Origin: JAOUEA01 sp046732015
GTDB lineage: Bacteria; Actinomycetota; UBA4738; HRBIN12
Assembly: GCA_046732015.1 (NCBI GenBank)
Contig: JBKPMF010000241.1
Location: 1-5,596 of the forward strand
Length of the DNA stretch: 5,596 nt
Reading direction: 5' to 3'
Shown here one piece after another: positions 1 through 5,352 of the stretch (the first letter of the stretch is position 1; the number at the start of each line of letters is the position of its first letter). The notes under the pieces were generated by a model. The model searched no databases. It was not told the DNA's origin and saw nothing but the letters and a program-made list of their open reading frames with translations. A program made the position numbers and the translations under genes.

Positions 1-318
1 CTTCCCGCCTTGACCGTTGAGCAGGTCGTCGCCGATCAACCCGGTGCCGTCGTCGATGCCGCCACCTCCGAACCAGGCGGTCGTCGCCGCCGTCGCCGAT
101 CAGGGTGCGCGGCCTTCGGCCCCCCGAGCGAGGTCGTCGCCGGCTCCGCCCTTCAGGAAGTCACCCCCGCTGCCGCCCAAGAGCTCGTCGTTGCCACCCA
201 ACCCCCGGAGGTCGTCGTTGCCGCCCAGCCCGCAGATCACATCGCGTCCCGGGGTGCCGTGCAGGGGATCTCCCATCGGCGTCCCGACCACGGTGCACGT
301 GGATCCCCGGCGCTTCAC
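1..318 (-). pseudogene. RTX-type calcium-binding repeat sequence, frameshifted and cut by the window edge
   Basis: Reading leftward from a GTG at 318, the frame encodes a stretch rich in glycine and aspartate nonapeptides (GGNDDLRGL, GGNDELLGG, SGGDFLKGG, AGDDLARG). This is the hemolysin-type calcium-binding (RTX) pattern, which in known proteins folds as a calcium-loaded beta roll, usually in secreted or surface proteins. The lead-in VVGTPMGDPLHGTPGRDVICGLGG is also typical of such repeats. The frame hits TGA at 100-102. The repeat pattern resumes in another frame at about 76-106 (TLIGDGGDDRL) and returns to the first frame from about 75 to 1 (FGGGGIDDG, LIGDDLLNGQGG). Two compensating frame changes therefore fall within about 60 bases. 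No signal peptide and no clear ribosome binding site precede the GTG, which lies 31 bases after the uracil-DNA glycosylase stop. It could be a decayed gene, or a real gene with assembly errors. The RTX identity is well supported; whether it is functional is not. Confidence 0.6.
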
Positions 319-348
319 CAGCGACGAGCCGCCGGCCTCAGGGTCGGC

Positions 349-1038
349 TCAACGCTGGTGAGCCAGCGCCGCCGCTCGCTCGAAGATCGCGTCCATCATC
401 GGCTCGGTGAGCTTGCCCGTGAAGGTGTTCTGCTGGCTCGGATGGAAGCACCCGAGCAGCGTCATCGGTCCGACCTGCACCTCTGCCGCATGGCCGAACC
501 GGGGTTTGGGCGAAGGCACGGGCACGCCGTTGGTGCGGAGCACTCGCAGCGCGCCGTCCCACGCGAACGACCCGAGCGCCACGATCACCCGGAGCTCCCC
601 CAGCGCGGCGATCTCTCGCTCGAGGAAGGGCAGACACCGATCGCGCTCCTGCGGGGTGGGCTTGTTGGAGGGGGGCGCGCATCGGTTGACGGCGGACACG
701 AACGCTCCCTGAAGGACGAGACCGTCGTCGCGCGAGACGCTGGTGGGCTGGTTCGCGAAGCCGGTGCGGAACAACGACGCGTAAAGGAAATCGCCCGATC
801 GGTCGCCCGTGAAGATGCGGCCCGTCCGGTTCCCGCCGTGGGCCGCCGGCGCCAGGCCCATGATGAGCACGCGGGCCTCGGGGTCGCCGAACCCGGGCAC
901 GGGCCGCGCCCAGTAAGACTGATCGGCGAAGCGAGCGACCTTGTCCCTGGCCGTCTGCTCGCGCCAAGCCACCAGGCGGGGACACGCCCGGCACCCCGTG
1001 ACGTCGGCTTCGATGGCCCGGAGCTGGGGGACGCTCAT
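349..1038 (-). CDS. udgB: Uracil-DNA glycosylase, family 5 (UDGb type)
   Basis: The predicted 229-residue protein is a base-excision-repair enzyme that cuts uracil from DNA. Known family 5 enzymes also accept other deaminated or damaged bases such as hypoxanthine. Visible signatures are motif 1 GLAPAAHGGNRTGRIFTGD (residues 61-79), the C-terminal motif HPSQQN (199-204), and four cysteines placed to hold an iron-sulfur cluster: C16 and C19 in CRACPRL, C120 in NRCAPPSNKPTP, and C135. Motif 1 lacks the catalytic Asp or Asn found in several other UDG families, as is known for family 5. The length is close to family members. I chose the ATG at 1038 because the frame's upstream extension (to 1143) is unlike the family and overlaps the preceding gene, whereas this ATG makes a 4-base ATGA overlap with the stop of that gene. 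There is no strong Shine-Dalgarno sequence, which fits translational coupling. It ends in TGA at 349-351 and is likely the last intact gene of a coupled trio with the isomerase-family protein and ABC-F. Confidence 0.93.
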   Translation of the reverse strand: MSVPQLRAIEADVTGCRACPRLVAWREQTARDKVARFADQSYWARPVPGFGDPEARVLIMGLAPAAHGGNRTGRIFTGDRSGDFLYASLFRTGFANQPTSVSRDDGLVLQGAFVSAVNRCAPPSNKPTPQERDRCLPFLEREIAALGELRVIVALGSFAWDGALRVLRTNGVPVPSPKPRFGHAAEVQVGPMTLLGCFHPSQQNTFTGKLTEPMMDAIFERAAALAHQR

Positions 1039-1712
1039 GCCAGCAACGGGAACCGACCGGCGGCCTCGCCCAGCTCCGTCCTGTCCCGCTCGGTGAGGGC
1101 CTCGCGCCCGGTGCCCTTGTCGGCGAGTTCCACGTCGTCCCACGCGGGCGGCGGAGCACCGTCCAAAAGCGTGGTGAGGATGTCGCGCACGACCGCCCCA
1201 CCCGGGGACGTGAGCCAGGGGGGTTCGCCGAGCGCATCAGCGAGGTCGAGCCCGTGCACGGCCATCTCCAGCGCCCTCGTGTCGAGGTAGTCGTCCAAGC
1301 GCATCCTGGGTCCCCATGCCACCTGCACGAGCCGATCGGGGCCTTCGGCGCGGGCGAGATCGACGGCGCGTCTCCACGTGGCGGCGAACGCCTCCACGAG
1401 CTCGCCGGTCGTCGCGAAGGCTGCGGCCCGGACGATCGAACGCTTCGCCACATCGGGGGCGTCGGCGACGGGGTCGTACCGGGTGAAATAGCTGGCGCCG
1501 GTGGTGTCGGCCTCCGAGGGCGCGGGCGCGGCCACGTAGTCCACGATGCGATCGACGTCCCGCAACATGTGTCCGGTGAGCCCGCGCACGTCCCAGGCGG
1601 CGCAGCGCGTCGGCCGGTCGAACGCCGGATCGCGCAACGCTCTCAAGGCGGCTTCCGCGGCCGTGCTCTCGCCCGAGAGCGCTTCGAGCGACCGAGTGAA
1701 CCGGTCGCTCAC
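1035..1712 (-). CDS. Maleylpyruvate isomerase family (mycothiol-dependent, DinB-like fold) protein
   Basis: The predicted 225-residue cytoplasmic protein resembles the N-terminal metal-binding domain of mycothiol-dependent maleylpyruvate isomerase and its many actinobacterial relatives. Known members bind a divalent metal through one His and a later Glu-x3-His; here the candidates are H48 (in GLTGHMLRDVDR) and E149 with H153 (in RALEMAVHGLDL). The opening FDRPTRCAAWDVRGLTGHM also fits the family, in which the N-terminal helix bundle starts with a Trp-containing motif just before the metal His. The substrate cannot be read from sequence. Most relatives are uncharacterised, so maleylpyruvate itself is not implied. 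The GTG start at 1712 is supported by an ideal AGGAGG seven bases upstream (plus-strand 1720-1725) and by a GTGA overlap with the ABC-F stop. Its own stop overlaps the glycosylase start by ATGA. Membership suggests an organism that makes mycothiol, but that is inference. Confidence 0.85.
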   Translation of the reverse strand: MSDRFTRSLEALSGESTAAEAALRALRDPAFDRPTRCAAWDVRGLTGHMLRDVDRIVDYVAAPAPSEADTTGASYFTRYDPVADAPDVAKRSIVRAAAFATTGELVEAFAATWRRAVDLARAEGPDRLVQVAWGPRMRLDDYLDTRALEMAVHGLDLADALGEPPWLTSPGGAVVRDILTTLLDGAPPPAWDDVELADKGTGREALTERDRTELGEAAGRFPLLA

Positions 1713-3346
1713 GCGCGCACCTCCTGGCGCGCGCTCAGCCAGTCGTCGTAGCCGCCGGGCGAGGAGAACGCCCGGCCGTCACGGACCTCGACGATGCGGT
1801 CGGGGATCCGGTCCAGGAGGTAGCGGTCGTGGCTGATCACGATCACGGTGCCGTCGTAGCCCTCCAGCGCCCCTTCGAGCACCTCCATGGACTCGATGTC
1901 GAGGTGGTTCGTGGGTTCGTCCAGCAGCAGGCAGTTGGCGCCCGAGAGCATCAACAGGCACAGCTGGAGACGGGTTCGCTCGCCGCCGCTCAACGTCCCC
2001 ACCGGTTGGCGCATCTGGTCGTAGCGGAACAGGAACCGCCCCAGCAGGGCCACCGCATCCTCTTCGTACATCGGCTTGGCGTTGCGGACGAACTGGATCG
2101 GGGTCAGGTGCGGCGGTTCGGTCTCATGGCCCTGAGCCAGGTAGCCGATCTGGACGGCGGGCCCGGCCCATCGCGTTCCGGCATCCGGTTCCCGCAGGCC
2201 GGCGAGCACCGTGCCCAAGACCGACTTACCCGCCCCGTTCGCGCCGATGATGCCGATGCGCTCGCCGCGGTAGATCTCCACCGACAGATCCAGCAGCACC
2301 GGATCGTCGTCGAAGGCCACCGAGACGTCCCGCAGGGTCACGATCTTGTTGCCGCCCCGCTGGGCGCTGCGCATCTCCAGCGCGATCTTGCGCCGTTCGA
2401 ACACCGGCTTGTCGACCTTGTCCATGCGGTCGATCTGGCGCTGCTTGTTCCGCGCCTGCTTGATGTGGCGTTCGTTCACGACGCGGTCGGCCCAGTCCTT
2501 GAAGCGCTTGATCGCCTCCTCCAAACGCGCGATCTCCTTCTGCTGCGTGACGTAGAGCTGTGCCTGGCGCTTCAGGGCGATCTCCTTGGCCACGGCGTAG
2601 GCGCTGTAGTTCCCGGGCCACATCGTGATCACGCCGTCCTCGAGCTCGGCGATCCGCGAGACCGTTTCGTCCAGCATGTACCGGTCGTGCGAGACCGTGA
2701 CCACGGCCCCCGGGAACTCGGCCACGATGGCCTCGAGCTGCGCGCGGCGATCGGCGTCCAGGTGGGTCTCGGGCTCGTCGAGCAGCAGGAGCCCGGGCTG
2801 CTGGATCAGGCACGCCGCCAGCGCCACCAGCTTGCGTTGGCCGCCCGACAGCGACGTCGTCGGCAGATCGAGGTCGGCCCCCTCGATACCGAGCGACACC
2901 AGGAGGCTCCGGGCCTCGCCCGACAGCCCGGGGCCGCCGGCTTCCACCCAACGGTCCAGCAGTTCCTGCTGGCGGACGAGAACACGATCCATCTTCGACA
3001 GGTCCGCCACCACCTCGGGGCGAGCCAGCTCCGCCTCCACCGCGCGCAGATCGGCGTCGAGCGCGGCGATGTCCGGGCGCGCGGCCATCACGGTCTGCTC
3101 GGCGGTGCGTTCGTCGCCGTCCGGGTTCTGCTCCAGCGTGGCGATCACCAACTGCTTGCGATGGACCACCTCGCCGGCATTTGGGGTCTCCTCGTCCGAC
3201 AGGATGCGCAGCAACGTCGACTTGCCGGCGCCGTTGGGGCCGACGATCCCGATGCGCGCGCCGTCGCCCACCTCGAGGTCGGCCCCCCGCAACACGGGCC
3301 AGGAGCCGAAGGATTTCTCGATGCCGATCAGGCTGACGACGGTCAT
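1709..3346 (-). CDS. ABC-F family ATPase (ribosome-associated, no membrane domain)
   Basis: The predicted 545-residue protein has two ATP-binding cassettes and no membrane segments, the hallmark of ABC-F proteins. Characterised members bind the ribosomal E site, easing stalled translation or protecting against ribosome-targeting antibiotics. Cassette 1 has Walker A GPNGAGKS (36-43), signature LSGGQ (166-170), Walker B LLLLDEPETHLD (186-197) and switch histidine H220. Cassette 2 has Walker A GANGAGKS (368-375), signature LSGGE (452-456), Walker B LLLDEPTNHLD (473-483) and H506. The charged, probably helical linker at about 251-330 is where ABC-F proteins contact the P-site tRNA. The first Walker B extension reads ETHLD instead of the usual TNHLD. 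I cannot assign it to a named subgroup such as EttA. The ATG at 3346 is preceded by GGTGAG with short spacing, and a TATCGT hexamer lies 10-15 bases upstream. The gene heads a tightly overlapping trio with the next two genes; whether it confers resistance cannot be told. Confidence 0.93.
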   Translation of the reverse strand: MTVVSLIGIEKSFGSWPVLRGADLEVGDGARIGIVGPNGAGKSTLLRILSDEETPNAGEVVHRKQLVIATLEQNPDGDERTAEQTVMAARPDIAALDADLRAVEAELARPEVVADLSKMDRVLVRQQELLDRWVEAGGPGLSGEARSLLVSLGIEGADLDLPTTSLSGGQRKLVALAACLIQQPGLLLLDEPETHLDADRRAQLEAIVAEFPGAVVTVSHDRYMLDETVSRIAELEDGVITMWPGNYSAYAVAKEIALKRQAQLYVTQQKEIARLEEAIKRFKDWADRVVNERHIKQARNKQRQIDRMDKVDKPVFERRKIALEMRSAQRGGNKIVTLRDVSVAFDDDPVLLDLSVEIYRGERIGIIGANGAGKSVLGTVLAGLREPDAGTRWAGPAVQIGYLAQGHETEPPHLTPIQFVRNAKPMYEEDAVALLGRFLFRYDQMRQPVGTLSGGERTRLQLCLLMLSGANCLLLDEPTNHLDIESMEVLEGALEGYDGTVIVISHDRYLLDRIPDRIVEVRDGRAFSSPGGYDDWLSARQEVRA

Positions 3347-3388
3347 GACCTCACCACGATAGGGAACGGCGAGCGGTGCGGCAGGGCG

Positions 3389-4075
3389 TCAGCGGGCGGC
3401 CGTGAGATCCCGGAGCGAGACCGAGCCCGGATCGTCGGCCGCCAGCCACGTTTCGATCGCCGCGCGGCGAGCGGGCCACTCGACGTCCGTGATCGAGAAC
3501 CACGCCGTGTCGCGGTTGCGCCCCTTCACGATCATGTGCTGGCGGAACACGCCTTCGAAGGTGAACCCGAGCCGTTCGGCGGCGGCGCGCGACCGGGCGT
3601 TCAGCGCGTCGCACTTCCACTCGACCCGCCGCTAGCCCAGCTCATCGAACGCCCGGCGCATCAGCAGGTAGGCCGTCTCCGTGTTCGCCCGGCCCCGTTG
3701 GGCCGCCGGCACGTACCAGATGTGCCCCAGCTCGATCCTGCGGTCCGGCACCACGATGTTGAGGTAGATGACCACGCCGACCGGATCACCGGTCGCGAGA
3801 TCGATCACGGTGAAGAACCGCGGATCGTCGGATCCGGCGATGCCCTCGAGCCAGCTCCGCATCTGCGCTTCGTCGGCGAACGGTCCGTACGACAGGTAGG
3901 TCCACATGGCTTCAATCGCCTCGTCGCCGTGCGAGGCCGCGAACAGCGTGGTCGCGTGACTCGGCTCCACCGGCACGAGCCGCACGAAGCGGCCCTCCAT
4001 CGGCGCCGACGAGGGCGCATCGGCGGCGCGGATCTCGACCGTCTCGCCGACGGGAAGGCTGGAAGAGGGCGTCAT
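3389..4075 (-). pseudogene. GNAT N-acetyltransferase (RimJ/RimL-like) interrupted by one in-frame TAG
   Basis: From the ATG at 4075 the frame encodes 147 residues and meets TAG at 3632-3634. The same frame then continues without any shift for 80 residues to TGA at 3389-3391. Together this gives about 228 residues, the normal size of a RimJ/RimL-type GNAT acetyltransferase, which moves an acetyl group from acetyl-CoA to an amine. Family landmarks run across both parts: MEGRFVRLVPVEPSHATTLF (26-45), WTYLSYGPFADEAQ (58-71), IELGHIWYVPAAQRGRANTETAYLL (114-138), then after the stop RRVEWKCDALNARSR, LGFTFEGVFRQHM and VKGRNRDTAWFSI. As I recall the family, the TAG replaces a conserved Tyr in ELGYRRVEWKCD, so one base (TAC to TAG) explains it. 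The shortened protein would lack the last strands of the fold and probably not work. No good restart follows the stop. Nonsense mutation, sequencing error and readthrough are all possible. The acetylated substrate is unknown. Gaps of about 42 bases separate it from both neighbours. Confidence 0.82.
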
Positions 4076-4081
4076 GGCGAG

Positions 4082-4087
4082 AGCGTA
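4082..4087 (-). promoter_or_regulatory. Candidate leaderless -10 box for the GNAT gene
   Basis: TACGCT on the minus strand matches the actinobacterial -10 pattern TAnnnT and lies at positions -12 to -7 from the ATG at 4075. That is the spacing expected for mRNAs that start at the start codon. No Shine-Dalgarno sequence precedes this ATG, which fits. No good -35 is visible. A six-base degenerate motif can arise by chance. Confidence 0.3.
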
Positions 4088-4118
4088 CCGCCGCGGCGGA
4101 CCGGGGCGTCGCGTGGAT

Positions 4119-4523
4119 TCACGAGACCCTCAGTCGCCGGAACCGCTCCGCCGCAGCCCGGAACGGCTCGAGCGGATCCAGGAGCTCTTCCACGGCCCAG
4201 ATCAGACCCTCGAACCCGCCGAGGTCCGGGGGACCCTCCCGGAAACGGCGGGCCCGCTCGAAGGCCGCTCGCAGGCCGGCCTCGCAGGCCACCCACTCCT
4301 GCTCCACCTCCGGACGGCGCCACGCAGGCATGAGGGCCTCGGCCGCCGAGAGCCGTGCCTCGAACTCCACCAGGGCGTCGGGCAGCGAGACCCCCGGCAT
4401 CCGCGTCGTGGGCATGACCTCGGTGAGGGCCGCCTTCGCCGGCTCCACCTCGGCCAGCACCGCGCCGAACGCCTCGAACGGCCCTTCCAACTCCTCGGGC
4501 AGCCGCTTGCGCCGCCAGATCAA
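4119..4523 (-). CDS. Conserved-looking protein of unknown function, coupled to the phosphodiesterase
   Basis: This 134-residue protein begins MIWRRKRLPEELEGPFEAFG and is rich in Glu, Ala, Arg and Leu, with a strongly helical, amphipathic look (for example EQEWVACEAGLRAAFERARRF around 74-94). It has no signal peptide, no membrane segment and one cysteine (C80). I do not recognise a domain with a known function, and its arrangement suggests a small soluble helical bundle. The frame stays open well upstream, to 4838, but that part antisenses nothing useful and lies fully inside the phosphodiesterase gene. I therefore chose TTG at 4523, which makes a TTGA overlap with the phosphodiesterase stop and has GAGG ten bases upstream. 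The overlap implies translational coupling, so it may be made in step with the phosphodiesterase. The coding assignment rests on protein-like composition and this overlap; the function is unknown. Confidence 0.7.
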   Translation of the reverse strand: MIWRRKRLPEELEGPFEAFGAVLAEVEPAKAALTEVMPTTRMPGVSLPDALVEFEARLSAAEALMPAWRRPEVEQEWVACEAGLRAAFERARRFREGPPDLGGFEGLIWAVEELLDPLEPFRAAAERFRRLRVS

Positions 4524-5299
4524 GAGCCGAGCGCCTCGCGACGCGCCCGTACGAGCGGCCCCGGGTCGTTCGTGGCGACGGCGTCGACCCCCGATCGCAT
4601 GAGCGCCAGCGCTGCCGTGGGGTCGTCGACCACCCATGTCCCCAGCGACATGTCGAGCGCGTGCACGTCCGCAGGCCAGGACGGACCCGCGGCCGTCACC
4701 ATCCCCGAGAACGGCAGGACCCACGGATGCCCCTGCTCGCGGGCGAAGGCGAGCGCGACCGGGGCCTCCACGCCGGGGTCGGTGAGCAGCCCGGTGATGA
4801 GCTGCGGTTCCCGTTCGCGCGCCCACGCCACCGACCACGGATTGAAGCTCGTGACCATGACCGGGCCCGCGAACCCCACCGCGGTCAGCGTTTCGAGCAC
4901 GGCCTCGACCACCGGCTGGCCCTGGCCGTCGAAGTCGGGTTCGCCCGGGATGTTCTTGATCTCGACGTCGATCCCGATGCGGCCGGACACGAGCTCGAGG
5001 GTTTCGCGCAGCGTGGGTACATGCGTCGAGCCGCCACCCGCCTGGATACGCAGCGCGCCGATCTCCGCGAGGGACATCGCACGGACCGGCCCGCGGCCGT
5101 CCGTGGTTCGATCGACCGTGGCGTCGTGCATCACCACCGGCGCTCCCTCGGCGGTGAGCCGCACATCGAACTCGATCGCATCGGAGCCGGCGGCGATCGC
5201 CGCCTCGAACGCCTCCAGTGTGTTCTCGGGGTGGCTGGCCGAGGCCCCACGGTGGGCGACCACCAGGGGATGGTCTTGACTGAACGGCCGTTCAGACAT
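4520..5299 (-). CDS. Glycerophosphodiester phosphodiesterase (GDPD family)
   Basis: The predicted 259-residue single-domain TIM-barrel enzyme would hydrolyse glycerophosphodiesters, the deacylated phospholipid products, to glycerol 3-phosphate and an alcohol. Visible catalytic and metal-binding positions are H16 and R17 in VAHRGASASHPENT, E43 and D45 in IEFDVRLT, H58 in VVMHDATVDRTTDG, and E113 and K115 in DVEIKN. The C-terminal TWVVDD (221-226) and ATNDP (242-246) segments are also typical. There is no signal peptide, so it is probably cytoplasmic and acts on imported or internally released substrates, like UgpQ-type enzymes rather than secreted GlpQ. The ATG at 5299 has GGAG four bases upstream (minus strand, 5307-5304). 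It is divergent from whiB with 53 bases between the start codons, and a 16-base palindrome overlaps codons 2-7. Its TGA overlaps the TTG start of the next gene. No convincing -10 and -35 pair was found for it. Confidence 0.95.
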   Translation of the reverse strand: MSERPFSQDHPLVVAHRGASASHPENTLEAFEAAIAAGSDAIEFDVRLTAEGAPVVMHDATVDRTTDGRGPVRAMSLAEIGALRIQAGGGSTHVPTLRETLELVSGRIGIDVEIKNIPGEPDFDGQGQPVVEAVLETLTAVGFAGPVMVTSFNPWSVAWAREREPQLITGLLTDPGVEAPVALAFAREQGHPWVLPFSGMVTAAGPSWPADVHALDMSLGTWVVDDPTAALALMRSGVDAVATNDPGPLVRARREALGS

Positions 5300-5305
5300 T
5301 ACGCT
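5276..5305 (+). promoter_or_regulatory. Candidate promoter of whiB
   Basis: TTGACT at 5276-5281 matches five of six positions of the -35 consensus. TACGCT at 5300-5305 fits the actinobacterial TAnnnT -10 pattern, with an 18-base spacer. Transcription would start near 5312, giving a leader of about 41 bases to the ATG at 5353. The -35 and spacer lie inside the first codons of the divergent phosphodiesterase gene. This is a motif match only. Confidence 0.45.
5280..5295. promoter_or_regulatory. Perfect 16-base palindrome, candidate repressor operator
   Basis: CTGAACGGCCGTTCAG is identical to its reverse complement. It carries the core GAAC-N4-GTTC, resembling Gram-positive LexA boxes and many TetR-family operators. 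It fills most of the spacer between the candidate -35 and -10 of whiB and overlaps codons 2-7 of the phosphodiesterase. A bound protein there would block whiB initiation and could also affect the leftward gene. Which regulator binds is not shown by the sequence. Confidence 0.5.
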
Positions 5306-5315
5306 CCACTCGTTC

Positions 5316-5328
5316 CAGACCAGGTCTG
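5316..5328. repeat. Inverted repeat CAGACC-A-GGTCTG in the divergent region
   Basis: Two perfect six-base arms flank a single A, just downstream of the predicted whiB transcription start and about 17 bases upstream of the phosphodiesterase ATG. The centre is too small for an RNA hairpin, so a protein site is the more natural reading. In DNA this GC-rich, arms of this length do occur by chance. Confidence 0.3.
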
Positions 5329-5352
5329 TCCACGCTCGTCGAACGGTGAACG

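Noticed and set aside
349..351. Readthrough of the glycosylase TGA into the in-frame RTX sequence
   Set aside because: A DNA repair enzyme fused to an extracellular-type repeat makes little sense, and no readthrough signal is visible; the shared frame is a one-in-three coincidence.
1039..1143. Longer N-terminus for the uracil-DNA glycosylase
   Set aside because: The extra 35 residues are Arg and Gly rich, unlike the family, and overlap the preceding gene; the ATGA overlap marks 1038 as the start.
10..1290. 426-codon plus-strand frame over the RTX, glycosylase and isomerase-family genes
   Set aside because: It is antisense to genes with clear family motifs; its low-complexity Arg-rich composition is an artefact of high GC.
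338..1453. 371-codon minus-strand frame overlapping the glycosylase and isomerase-family genes
   Set aside because: It is a shifted frame over two recognisable genes, with no family motif of its own.
4088..4099. Palindrome CCGCCGCGGCGG upstream of the acetyltransferase
   Set aside because: A pure G and C palindrome of this length is expected several times by chance in DNA this GC-rich; it has no T tract for a terminator and no second copy that I noticed.
1829..4333. Very long open frame on the plus strand (834 codons)
   Set aside because: It lies antisense to ABC-F and the acetyltransferase, is full of His, Arg, Gly and Ala without domain signatures, and is the usual mirror frame of high-GC coding DNA.
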